From: Bacilli bacterium | Lineage (GTDB): Bacteria > Bacillota_I > Bacilli_A > RFN20 > CAG-288 | Assembly (NCBI GenBank): GCA_022647725.1 | Contig: JALCLG010000001.1 | Coordinates: 192,931-256,930 of the forward strand | Length of the DNA: 64,000 nt | Direction of reading: 5' to 3' | Shown: positions 27,901-36,129 of the stretch, piece by piece | How the letters are laid out: every line of letters begins with the position of its first letter | Position numbering within the stretch: position 1 is the stretch's first letter | The notes under the pieces: model-generated | What the model saw: the letters and a program-made list of their open reading frames with translations, nothing else | The model's database searches: none | What the model was told of the DNA's origin: nothing | Program-made: the position numbers and the translations under genes

Positions 27901-28497
27901 TTCTACATGAGCGAGAGCACTCTCCGCCGTAAGATGGTTTGAGTGTATTGTTAGAACAGACTTATCTTCTACCTTGCGATAGGCGTGCAAGGCTTTGATT
28001 AGTTTGAGTGTATTGTTAGAACAGACTTATCTTCTACTCTCAGTCGAGTCGTGATTTGCTCTCTCGAGTTTGAGTGTATTGTTAGAACAGACTTATCTTC
28101 TACTTCGGGAAAAAGGACAAGTCAGCAACCTTCGTTTGAGTGTATTGTTAGAACAGACTTATCTTCTACCTTTCGGTAGGCGGTTAAGGCTTTGATTAGT
28201 TTGAGTGTATTGTTAGAACAGACTTATCTTCTACAAAATGGTTGGCTGTTGACCACTTTCCAACGTTTGAGTGTATTGTTAGAACAGACTTATCTTCTAC
28301 ACAACAAATACCGCTCTGAAGCCTTTGATTGTTTGAGTGTATTGTTAGAACAGACTTATCTTCTACCGTAACCGTTTTGTTGTTAATGGTGGTACCGTTT
28401 GAGTGTATTGTTAGAACAGACTTATCTTCTACCGAAGAAAATCAAGGCGGGAGTCAATCCCGTTTGAGTGTATTGTTAGAACAGACTTATCTACGAC
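24987..28497 (+). CRISPR. Type II-A CRISPR array, 54 repeats and 53 spacers
   Basis: I count 54 copies of a 36-base repeat that starts GTTTGAGTGTATTG and ends CTTATCTTCTAC. The spacers are mostly 29-30 bases, with one of 32 at 25351-25382. Every repeat I read is identical except the last (28462-28497), whose final bases read TATCTACGAC. Repeat bases 2-6 and 13-24 match the tracrRNA anti-repeat. Several spacers are related to each other (25088/25810, 26137/26790, 27447/28235, 27973/28170) and one (28367-28396) matches the surface-protein gene at 29683-29712. The size and uniform repeats suggest a recently active locus. Confidence 0.98.
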
Positions 28498-28632
28498 ATT
28501 GCTAAAGTGTCGCACTGTTTGATTAATTAGGCATAATTGATTCTTTCGAGATTGTTTTCAATTCACAACAATAAAGATAAATGGTGTGTTGATTAAATAA
28601 TAGAGCCTCATTTGCTATTAAAGAACGACTTT

Positions 28633-28674
28633 CACCCATTAGGGTGTATTTCCTGACTCGGAAGAGTTTAAAAT
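28633..28674 (+). promoter_or_regulatory. Operator and -10 of the response-regulator gene
   Basis: CACCCATTAGGGTG (28633-28646) is a perfect palindrome with a four-base centre. TAAAAT (28669-28674) is the -10, putting the start near 28681 and the palindrome centre near -41.5. The ATG is at 28683, so the transcript would be leaderless, and no ribosome site is visible. The rest of 28498-28632 shows nothing recognisable. Confidence 0.5.
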
Positions 28675-28682
28675 AAAAGCAA

Positions 28683-29330
28683 ATGAGCGAATACCGAATT
28701 AAGCTGATTGTCTTAGAAGACCAGAAGATCCTGCTTGACTCCTTTGCCCGAGCCATGAAGGAAGATTTTGATTTGGTTGCCACCTTTGAGGATGCCGATA
28801 CGGTCCTGGGTTTCTTAGCCTCCCATCCGGTGGATGTCATCTTAGCCGATACCTGCCTGAAGAAGACCAATACCCTGGATTATCTGGAAGCCATCAAGAA
28901 AGCCTTCCCGGCAGTCAAGGTCATCATCATGACGGGCTTTCCGGAGATCAGCTTCCTTAAGAAAGCCAAGAAAGAAGGAGCCGACTCCTTCATTTATAAG
29001 AATACCTCCCTGGAAGAGACCAAGAACGTCATCATCTCCACCTACCGCGGCTACAGCATCTTCCCGGCTGCCAACAAAGTGGATGAGAGTCACTTCTTAC
29101 TGACCCTCTCCGAGAAGGAGATGGAAGTCCTCCGCTATGTCTGTCAGGGCTATGACCGCAAAGAGATCGCCGATAAGATGGCCAACAGTGAGAACACCAT
29201 CAAGAGCTATGTCCGCTCCATTCTCAATAAGACCGGCTATGACTCCATCAGCAAACTCGCCATCTATGCCGTCAGCCATGGCTATGTCGTCCCACCCAAG
29301 GAAGACTCTGTCCCCGCCGAAAAGGCCTAA
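28683..29330 (+). CDS. NarL/LuxR-family response regulator
   Basis: A 215-residue two-component regulator. The receiver domain (5-125) has a phosphorylatable Asp56 in ILADTCL, the conserved Lys in FIYKN near 110 and acidic residues near the start (LED). A LuxR-type helix-turn-helix (about 140-200) reads LSEKEMEVLRYVCQGYDRKEIADKM. No kinase is adjacent on this strand. The kinase genes at 32.7-35.4 kb, beyond the surface-protein gene, are the likely partners. The gene has no visible ribosome site and its -10 is eight bases before the ATG. It is the first gene after the CRISPR array and seems unrelated to immunity. Confidence 0.9.
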   Translation: MSEYRIKLIVLEDQKILLDSFARAMKEDFDLVATFEDADTVLGFLASHPVDVILADTCLKKTNTLDYLEAIKKAFPAVKVIIMTGFPEISFLKKAKKEGADSFIYKNTSLEETKNVIISTYRGYSIFPAANKVDESHFLLTLSEKEMEVLRYVCQGYDRKEIADKMANSENTIKSYVRSILNKTGYDSISKLAIYAVSHGYVVPPKEDSVPAEKA

Positions 29331-29345
29331 ACCATTGTTGTCGAT

Positions 29346-29381
29346 AAGCCAGTGACCGCCCTCCCCGTCACTGGCTTTTTA
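29346..29381 (+). terminator. Terminator of the response-regulator gene
   Basis: Perfect stem AAGCCAGTGAC/GTCACTGGCTT followed by TTTTT. Confidence 0.88.
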
Positions 29382-29415
29382 GGTGGAATCCGGAAAACCA
29401 TAAACTGTCTTCATC

Positions 29416-29447
29416 AGAAAAGCCCCCTCCTTGCGGAGAGGGCCCAA
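29416..29447 (-). terminator. Terminator of the surface lipoprotein gene
   Basis: On the minus strand GCCCTCTCC, loop GCAA, GGAGGGGGC (one wobble pair), then TTTT. It lies just beyond the stop of the surface-protein gene. Confidence 0.7.
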
Positions 29448-29463
29448 AGGCTAAATGGGAGAA

Positions 29464-32400
29464 CTAAGCCGTCCAAAGAGTCGGATTAAGGTTGTTATCC
29501 CGATGCCAGTAATAGTGGGTGGTGTCCGTGTCGGTAGGCTTGGTTTCGGAGTAAACGGCAAAGTGAGCATTCTTGAACGGATCATTGCCGGTACCGAAGG
29601 TAACGGTGGAAACCATCGCCAGCGTATCACCGCTTGTCAGATAGACCGTGGTTAAGGCCGTGCAATCCTTGAAGAGGTTGTTGGTAACCGTTTTGTTGTT
29701 AATGGTGGAAGCCAGAGCGATTTCTTTAAGACCGGTGCATCCTGAGAACGTTCCTGCGTAGGTCGTTGTTGCTAAATTGCCCAGATAGATATAGGAAAGA
29801 GCAGTGTCATTCATGAACGTGCTATCTGCTTGATAGCTAATCATACCCCTGACCTCCGTCAGAGCTGAGCAACCCGCCAAGACCTCGGCGCCCTTAATAA
29901 TGATGGAATCGGCTCCCAAATTAAAGGTAGTCAAGGCACTGTCACCTTTGAAAGCACCGGTATTTAAAGTATAGTTAAATGAATTCGCGCCGCTGGCTTG
30001 CACTTTCGTCAGAGCCTTGCAATTATTGAAGGCATAGGCACTGATGGCCAGAGCCTGGCCGCTGGCCGTAGCACTGGCAAACGTCAAGGTCTGCAGGGTG
30101 CTCATTTGGAAGGCGTTGGCACCAATGGAGGCCAATCCTCCCGACAGCGTCACATTGGCAAGGTTGGCAGTATAAGCCGCAAAGGTTTCGATCTTGGTGA
30201 TGGCGATTTCCGTATCCGGAACAACGGCAGGCAAGACATAGTCACCGCCACGGTTCTGCGGAATGAGGACAACAGAGGCATTGGCCGTGCTATACAGAAC
30301 GTTATCATCGGCAATCAACGTGCCGGCATAGTTGACTTGCGTATAAACGGTAGTGAACATCGGGAGATGGTCATAGTTTTTGGCAACATTGAGGCCCTCC
30401 GCTGTCAAAGAATCGGAGTAAATTTTTAATGTGGTGAGATTGGGCATATCATTCAGAACACCATCGGCGACTGCCGCAATGCCGCTAACCAGTTCTATCT
30501 CCTCCACTCCCGGCGCCACGGCAACGACCGTCTTCGGCGCGGTTTCATCAATCAGAATCTTGAAGTTTTCATCGGTTTGATAGTCCGTGGACTCCGAAGC
30601 AAGGTAAGTCAGCTGGCTGCACTTGGCCGTGATGTTCGCACCAATGGTGTCGACATTCTCCGGAATGTTGAAGGTAGTAATATCGGTATTGGCAAAGGCA
30701 TTATTTCCGATGGACGTGATGGTTTCCGGCAAAGTGATGGCTTTCGCATGGCTGGTCTGGTCGGCAAAGGCATTATCACCGATAGCCGTCACATCTTCAC
30801 CTAAATGAGTCGCCGGAACTTCCCAGTCGGTGATGGCAGGATAATTCTCCGTCAGGACCTTATCGACCGAGTAAGTGCCGCCGTTTTCCGTGAAGGTGAA
30901 GGCATAGTCATAGGCCACCCGGCTGAAGACCGGATGGATATCGAAATCCAACTTGACAACGTAGTTAGCGGCATCGACATCCCAGTTGGTAAACTGATAG
31001 TAGGCATCCGGATCAGCGTCGCGCGTCGGCTTTCCGAATGTTTCCTCATCGTAGTCACCCACGACGGAACCATAAGGAATCGACTTCTCATCCAGAAGAT
31101 TGCCGTCAAAATCCAGGAACCGGACGATACAGATCCGGACCGATGTGGTGTACTGAGCCCAGATTTCGACATCCTGAGTGACGACGTAATTAGTGAGATC
31201 AATGCCCCAATCCTTAAACTTATAATCCAGGCCTTCGGTGGAAGGACGGGTCGGATCGGCCGGAACGGTGGTAATCTTGTTGCCGGCGGTAACTTTATTG
31301 GAGCTGAGAACCGTGCCATCCCAGTTACGGAAGGTAACATTGTAGGACTTGGTGATTGCCTCGGCCTTAAATTGAGCAAAAGCATTGGTATTGCCATAAA
31401 TCGGGTCTTCCAGACTTATGGTCGAGCCAATAAAATCATATTGATAATTGGCATCCTCAGGACGCATCGGGGTATCGGTGGGAGCCGTGACCTTCGTGCC
31501 TTTCTTGGCCTTTTGAGTGGCAAAAATCGTATTATCCCAGTTATAGAAAGTGACAGTAAAGAATTCGGTCTTCACCGTTGCATCGAACACAGCATGGATA
31601 TCCAGGTTGCTATAAATAGGAGTGGTGGCGATATCGACATCCCAGCCCGAGAAAGTATAGGTATAATAGTCATCCGCCTTACGGATCGGAGTACCTCCCG
31701 CCGGCGCTTGGGCAAACTCGCCATATTTGACCCAGGTATAATCGAAGACGGTGTTATCCACCATGTAGTTGACCAGATAGCGGACCGTGGTATCGGCCTT
31801 GGTGTACTGAGCGGTGAAGACAGTATCCGCCGTGATCTCCGTGGTCGACGGATCTTTGTCCCAGCCACTGAAAGTATAGTCATACTTCGTATCGCTGAGG
31901 CGGGTCGGCGTATCGGTCGGAGCCGTGGCCTTCTTGCCCTTCTGAACTTTCTGAGCGGTTCCAATCGCCGTGCCATCCCAGTTCTGGAAGGTAACGTTAT
32001 ACGTATAAACGCGTTCCTGGGTATTGAACTGAGCGACGAAGGTCGTATCCTGGGTGATGACCTTGGTTGCCAGATCATAGTTCCAGCCTTTGAAGGTATA
32101 GGTGAAAGCTTCATCCATCGTCCGGGTCGGGGTGGTGCCGGCATAGGTAGCCTTCTCACCGGGCTTGACCTTGCTGGTCGCCATCACGGTGCCATCATAG
32201 TTGAGGAAGGTCACCTCATAAATGACCGCCTCCGGCGTATAGGCCGTCTTGGAATACATGGCATGATAGACCGTATCGGCCTTGACGGCCGTCAAGGAAG
32301 CATCCCAGCCGATGAAAGCATACTGTGACGTTTCATCATTGGCTCTCGTGGGCGTAGCGCCGGTGTACTCGGCATCCTTGCCTTCTTCGACCGTCTGCGT

Positions 32401-32532
32401 TAAGAGCACGGTCGCATCCCAATCGACGAACTGAACATTATAGATAGGTGTTTCCTTCTTGCAGCCTGTCATCCCTGCGACAAACAAGAGAGATAACGAC
32501 GCCAGTCCCAACATCCGTTTTGCTTTGACCAT
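29464..32532 (-). CDS. Surface lipoprotein: InlB-type repeats plus BspA leucine-rich repeats
   Basis: A 1022-residue lipoprotein with the lipobox VAGMTGC ending near residue 24. Residues about 30-545 hold seven repeats of about 70 residues of the InlB B/Listeria-Bacteroides type, each with a VTFxNWDGTV start and a YTFxGWD...xxAQF end. From about 600 to the end are BspA-type leucine-rich repeats (TAIGDNAFADQTSHAKAITL, then TSIGNNAFANTDITTFNIPE). Such proteins bind host or neighbouring-cell surfaces. The ribosome site is AAGGAGAA. The stretch 29683-29712 matches CRISPR spacer 28367-28396 at 27 of 30 bases. The promoter carries two ACCC-N4-GGGT-like sites, which links it to the regulator at 28683. 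Confidence 0.88.
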   Translation of the reverse strand: MVKAKRMLGLASLSLLFVAGMTGCKKETPIYNVQFVDWDATVLLTQTVEEGKDAEYTGATPTRANDETSQYAFIGWDASLTAVKADTVYHAMYSKTAYTPEAVIYEVTFLNYDGTVMATSKVKPGEKATYAGTTPTRTMDEAFTYTFKGWNYDLATKVITQDTTFVAQFNTQERVYTYNVTFQNWDGTAIGTAQKVQKGKKATAPTDTPTRLSDTKYDYTFSGWDKDPSTTEITADTVFTAQYTKADTTVRYLVNYMVDNTVFDYTWVKYGEFAQAPAGGTPIRKADDYYTYTFSGWDVDIATTPIYSNLDIHAVFDATVKTEFFTVTFYNWDNTIFATQKAKKGTKVTAPTDTPMRPEDANYQYDFIGSTISLEDPIYGNTNAFAQFKAEAITKSYNVTFRNWDGTVLSSNKVTAGNKITTVPADPTRPSTEGLDYKFKDWGIDLTNYVVTQDVEIWAQYTTSVRICIVRFLDFDGNLLDEKSIPYGSVVGDYDEETFGKPTRDADPDAYYQFTNWDVDAANYVVKLDFDIHPVFSRVAYDYAFTFTENGGTYSVDKVLTENYPAITDWEVPATHLGEDVTAIGDNAFADQTSHAKAITLPETITSIGNNAFANTDITTFNIPENVDTIGANITAKCSQLTYLASESTDYQTDENFKILIDETAPKTVVAVAPGVEEIELVSGIAAVADGVLNDMPNLTTLKIYSDSLTAEGLNVAKNYDHLPMFTTVYTQVNYAGTLIADDNVLYSTANASVVLIPQNRGGDYVLPAVVPDTEIAITKIETFAAYTANLANVTLSGGLASIGANAFQMSTLQTLTFASATASGQALAISAYAFNNCKALTKVQASGANSFNYTLNTGAFKGDSALTTFNLGADSIIIKGAEVLAGCSALTEVRGMISYQADSTFMNDTALSYIYLGNLATTTYAGTFSGCTGLKEIALASTINNKTVTNNLFKDCTALTTVYLTSGDTLAMVSTVTFGTGNDPFKNAHFAVYSETKPTDTDTTHYYWHRDNNLNPTLWTA

Positions 32533-32557
32533 AAGTCATTCTCCTTACGTTACGATG

Positions 32558-32630
32558 ATTGTAAAGTCCAAAGGTTTTTCAAAACACCGCCAAAAGGTTT
32601 CATCTTGCAACGAAAAGATACCCAAAAGGG
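32558..32630 (-). promoter_or_regulatory. Promoter of the surface lipoprotein with two operator-like sites
   Basis: Minus-strand TACAAT (32563-32558) predicts a start near 32551; the -35 is poor. Two related sites lie upstream: CCTTTTGG centred at 32593.5 (about -42) and CACCCTTTTGGGT centred at 32625.5 (about -74). They are 32 bp or three helical turns apart. The second closely resembles the palindrome before the response-regulator gene. Confidence 0.5.
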
Positions 32631-32664
32631 TGAAAGGGTAGACAGCTGTTTTTATAAAAAGCCT

Positions 32665-34015
32665 TTAGTTATCGGATGTTTCCTGCTTTCTTAGGAAACA
32701 GGCCGTTAGGCAGACCTCGGGGATTCCCGCGACCGTCAGGCTCCCGCCTAACGATTCCAAGGCCTTCTTAAAGTGGACCAGCCCGTTATGGAATTCCAGA
32801 TGGTCGCAGCTCTTGCCGTTGTTGGTGATGGAAAGCTGATAGCTTGTCTCATTCAAAGCGTCCCTAAGGATGATCTGACTGGCCGAGCCATGGCGGATGG
32901 CATTATCGATAGCCTCTCTTACCAGCTCCAAAGCCAGACCTTTGTCCGGACAGGCAGCAAAGTCGCGGGGGTTGATAAACTGGATGCAGAGAAGCCGGTA
33001 GAAGCTTTCCAGTTCCTCCAGACCCTGATAGGTGACTTCGTAATTGTCTAGGCTGCGGGCCACTAAGGACTTCAGCGGCGTCATATCCATTAACGACGGA
33101 TTGCTGAGAATCTGATGGACGAAGCTGACCTCCTCGGCAAAGGTATCGTGGACAAGGCTATGAAGCCTTTCCTTCTCCTGATCCCGCGCCAAGAACTTCA
33201 GCTCATCCAAGGTCTTTAAAAGATCTTCCTGTTCCCTGACAAGTTCCTTATTGGTCTGAGACAGTTCCTCGGTCAGCCTTAATTCGTTCGTGACATCATG
33301 GAGAGACATCTCCACCCGTCCGTGGTTCTCCCGCTCCTTGAAGAGAAGATAACTTTTCTTATATGGGAAGATGAAGGAGCTGTCATCGACCTTGCGGTCG
33401 CTGACCTCCCGTAACTTCTCCCGCAGAGTGAAAGCCAGGTTATGAACCGGAATCCCGTAGGCTTCCAGGACTTGAGTGAAGGCCGGACTGAGATAGACGA
33501 TCCGTCCTTTGCTGTCACTGATCAGCAAGCCCCAGGGCAGCTCATCCAGGGACTCTTTGATGGTATAGAGGTTGATGGAGTTCCTGATGGTCTCAAAGCT
33601 CTTATAGAAGAGGACAATGTCCCGGATCAGCAGATAAACTAACGGAGCGAAATAATAGCTGGAGGTCCAGCGATTGAACTGCAGGCAAGGAAGCAAGAGC
33701 AGATAGGCCGCAAAGTCGACCAAGAAGAAAGGCTTATCCTTCTCCTTGATAAAGCAGGCTAAGGAAGGAAGGAAGCAGCGGAAGCAAGGAGCCAAGATAC
33801 AGAACGACCTCAGCAAAGACAGGAAAGTGATTGATGTAAAGCAGGCCGAAGAAAAGCAAGGTGCCGCTGACAAGAATGCTGATGTCATCCGTCAGCCTCA
33901 GCCAAGGGAAATGCATGGAGACGCCCCGGCAGAGGAAAGCGGAAAGAAAAAGGATGACACCTAAAAGGATCAAAGCCATCAGAAGAATGATGAGATAAAG
34001 AGGATAGGCTTGCAT
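32665..34015 (-). pseudogene. Sensor histidine kinase, frameshifted (possibly phase-variable)
   Basis: Two overlapping frames form one kinase. 34015-33734 encodes the membrane part (MQAYPLYLIILLMALILLG and further helices) and stops after SLLYQGEG. The frame of 33888-32665 continues with more helices (KPFFLVDFAAYLLLLP), a PAS-like domain (LPWGLLISDSKGRIVYLSPAF), a coiled coil, a candidate phospho-His region (RLHSLVHDTFAEEVSF) and an ATPase N-box (LVREAIDNAIRHG). The two overlap at a CTTC repeat (33775-33761). Losing one unit joins them in frame. The first 45 or so residues of the 33888 frame look like out-of-frame translation. As sequenced the kinase is off or made by frameshifting. It starts five bases after the preceding membrane-sensor gene. 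Confidence 0.75.
33761..33775 (-). repeat. CTTC tetranucleotide repeat in the kinase gene
   Basis: CTTCCTTCCTTCCTT on the minus strand, 3.75 units, lies at the junction of the two kinase frames. Loss of one unit, or gain of two, restores a continuous frame. Confidence 0.85.
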
Positions 34016-34020
34016 GGCAC

Positions 34021-35403
34021 TTATAGGGACACCTCCAGAAGGTAGTCCTCATCCTCTTGCTTCAGGCTTAAGGAAGCATCGATCTTTTCCAGAAGGAAGG
34101 AACCGCTGGGACTGATCCGGGCTTTCAAGAGTCCGCCATCCGGATTTAAAAAAAGCAACAGGCTTCCTCCTTGAGGTCCTAAGGCACTGATCAGCTCCTC
34201 AATGATGACATTGGCTTTCAAAAGGTAGTTTAACGGCAAGGGCCCATGCTGAGCTAAGGAGACACCTAAGTTGGTGCCAAGACTGGCCAGATCATGGGTC
34301 AGGGAATCGCTGGACAGGAAGAAGGCTTCCTCCTCCACGGCATTGTCGGCTGTGCCGGAGATCAGGAAAAGACAGCGCTGCTTCAAAAAGCTTAGGGTAA
34401 GTTGCATTTCCTGTAAAAGCGGAAGGAATGTTTCTCTATTTTCAGGGGTCAACGTTTTGGGCAACTTCTTAGCCATAGCCCGGAGAGCGTCGCTCTTCTG
34501 TTCAATTTCCTGGTAGACGGAATGACTGAGGCTTTCCCTCGTCTTCAGCCGTTCAATCTCGCCTTCGCTTTGCTGCCGCTCTTTCAGAATCGCGGTGGTC
34601 ATCTTCAGATCTTCCTGACGGTTCATCAGGGTATGTTTCAGATGGAGGAGGACGGACATGTCCTCCTGAATCAGAAGATAGCCACCCTTCTTGACGATCT
34701 TGGTGTAACGGTAAGGTTCCTTGACAGCATTGGCATATTTCTTCAGAAGATCCGTGAAGGTGAAGTTTTCATTCTTGTAAACCAGGCGGTAGTCTTTATC
34801 CGTCAAAGCCAATAGGAAAGGTCCTTTTTCGAAATACTGCCGGTACAAACCGTTATTCTGTAAGAGCCCGGAATCCAAGTTCAGTTCCATGATGAGGAAG
34901 CTGAAGAAGGTATACATGATGTAGTAGCTGTTGATGACAAGGATATGCGCTAACGGGTGGCCGGGATAGATATAGAGGATGGAATTGACAAGGCTGAGAA
35001 TCACAACCAAGAAGAGCGGAATGAAACTGACAATCCGGTTCCGCCGGTGCAGCGTTCCGAACACTAAGACAACGATACTGGCCAGCAGCAACAGGAAAAT
35101 ATAACCATAGATAATGAAATAGAGCGGTCCATGCCGTGGGGCATCATCCGCGGACGGATAGAAAGCCCAGTGGTGGAGATCGTTGGTCAGCACCAAGACA
35201 AAAAGAACGGCCGAGATGCTGTCAAAGACGGCAACGGTTTTCTTGACAGGAATCGCATGAAACCGGGAATGAACAAGGATGAACCAGAGGGAAGGCATGA
35301 ACAATAAAGGCCCATAAGAGAAATGCCATAGGAAATCATTGGCAGCCCGAACCTCCGGAAAGATCCGCTTGAGGATTGCACTGAAGAGCCAGATAAGCAG
35401 CAA
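34021..35403 (-). CDS. Multi-helix membrane sensor, kinase-like
   Basis: A protein of about 460 residues. The N-terminal half has roughly seven membrane helices (to about residue 170) in the manner of 7TM sensor kinases. It is followed by a PAS-like segment (FEKGPFLLALTDKDYRLVYKNE), a coiled coil with LSHSVYQEIEQKSDALR near 290 and a degenerate C-terminal domain without clear ATPase glycine boxes. It may be a kinase-dead sensor or a divergent GHKL kinase. The annotated TTG at 35403 has no ribosome site. The frame is open a little further upstream but contains no ATG, so the start is uncertain. It is followed after five bases by the frameshifted kinase gene. Confidence 0.6.
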   Translation of the reverse strand: MLLIWLFSAILKRIFPEVRAANDFLWHFSYGPLLFMPSLWFILVHSRFHAIPVKKTVAVFDSISAVLFVLVLTNDLHHWAFYPSADDAPRHGPLYFIIYGYIFLLLLASIVVLVFGTLHRRNRIVSFIPLFLVVILSLVNSILYIYPGHPLAHILVINSYYIMYTFFSFLIMELNLDSGLLQNNGLYRQYFEKGPFLLALTDKDYRLVYKNENFTFTDLLKKYANAVKEPYRYTKIVKKGGYLLIQEDMSVLLHLKHTLMNRQEDLKMTTAILKERQQSEGEIERLKTRESLSHSVYQEIEQKSDALRAMAKKLPKTLTPENRETFLPLLQEMQLTLSFLKQRCLFLISGTADNAVEEEAFFLSSDSLTHDLASLGTNLGVSLAQHGPLPLNYLLKANVIIEELISALGPQGGSLLLFLNPDGGLLKARISPSGSFLLEKIDASLSLKQEDEDYLLEVSL

Positions 35404-35444
35404 CAGGAAAAAATACAGAAGAACAGTTTCCAGGCGACTTTGTC

Positions 35445-35639
35445 CTAAATCCGGTAAAGAATGCTGATGCCCCAGATCACGCTGAAGACAATCGTCCCAT
35501 ACAGAAACGGTGTCTCGAAGAAGTCAAAAGCTTCCTCGGTCGGAGAAGGACAAAGGATGCTGACAAGATAAAAGCCTAGGAAAGCCAGGGCCACAGCGAC
35601 ACAACCGATGATGACCCGGCGCTTGACAGAGATCCTCAT
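35445..35639 (-). CDS. Small two-helix membrane protein
   Basis: I choose ATG 35639 (MRISVKRRV) because GAGGAAAA lies just upstream, giving 64 residues with two hydrophobic helices split by an acidic loop (PSPTEEAFDFFE). It is the first gene of the sensor-kinase operon. Small proteins in this position sometimes modulate the kinase; nothing in the sequence proves that here. Confidence 0.6.
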   Translation of the reverse strand: MRISVKRRVIIGCVAVALAFLGFYLVSILCPSPTEEAFDFFETPFLYGTIVFSVIWGISILYRI

Positions 35640-35660
35640 CTTTTTCCTCACTTTACTGGC

Positions 35661-35692
35661 ATTATACGAAAAAAGGGTATAAAAAAACACCC
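35661..35692 (-). promoter_or_regulatory. Promoter of the sensor-kinase operon
   Basis: Minus-strand TATAAT at 35666-35661, with a poor -35. An inverted repeat GGGTGT...ATACCC spans 35692-35675. It uses the same GGGT/ACCC half-sites as the operators at 28.6 and 32.6 kb, but in the opposite arrangement. Confidence 0.4.
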
Positions 35693-35727
35693 GGATGTCC
35701 TCAATTCAAAGAAATGGTGGGTCTTTT

Positions 35728-35767
35728 CAAAAAAACGGCCAGGGTAGAGGACACCAAACCTGGCCGT
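35728..35767 (-). terminator. Terminator of the feo operon
   Basis: On the minus strand ACGGCCAGG/CCTGGCCGT followed by seven T. Confidence 0.85.
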
Positions 35768-35811
35768 ATGGGGAAGAGAACATCTCAGCACCAAATCGCC
35801 CTAATCTGCCT

Positions 35812-36129
35812 TCAATGACGACGAGGGGTATTGTTGCTCGCCGTCGGCTGCTGGCAGTGGGGGCAGGAACAGGAATCCTCAGGGGCTTCCTTGGCCTTTT
35901 TGGCTTCCTTCGCTTTTGCTTTCCGATAGGCAGCCATCAAAGATTTCCCGCTAATACCACAGCTGCACTCGCTGGTGATACTTTTTTTGCCATGCTGTTT
36001 GCGAATGGCAAGAAAAGCCATAATTCCCAGCACGGCAAGACACGTCAGGACAATGACCCAGATATCCACAGGGGATAACGAAACGTCCGCGGTGGTAGAC
36101 GTTTCACTTGCAAGAATTGTTATGTCCAT
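35812..36129 (-). CDS. FeoB-associated Cys-rich membrane protein
   Basis: A 105-residue protein with one membrane helix (about 22-42) and a cytoplasmic tail rich in Lys/Ala. The tail holds two cysteine clusters, ECSC near 54 and CSCPHC near 87-92. This matches the small FeoB-associated Cys-rich family found after feoB in Gram-positive bacteria; its exact role is not settled. Its ATG overlaps the feoB stop by one base (TAATG). Confidence 0.85.
   Translation of the reverse strand: MDITILASETSTTADVSLSPVDIWVIVLTCLAVLGIMAFLAIRKQHGKKSITSECSCGISGKSLMAAYRKAKAKEAKKAKEAPEDSCSCPHCQQPTASNNTPRRH

Noticed and set aside
25163..27932. Several 60-90 residue open frames with repeated LLEQTYLL or ECIVRTDLSS
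   Set aside because: They are translations of the CRISPR repeats and have no ribosome sites.
33279..33518. Other minus-strand frames inside the sensor-kinase gene
   Set aside because: They are alternative-frame shadows of the PAS and coiled-coil coding sequence.
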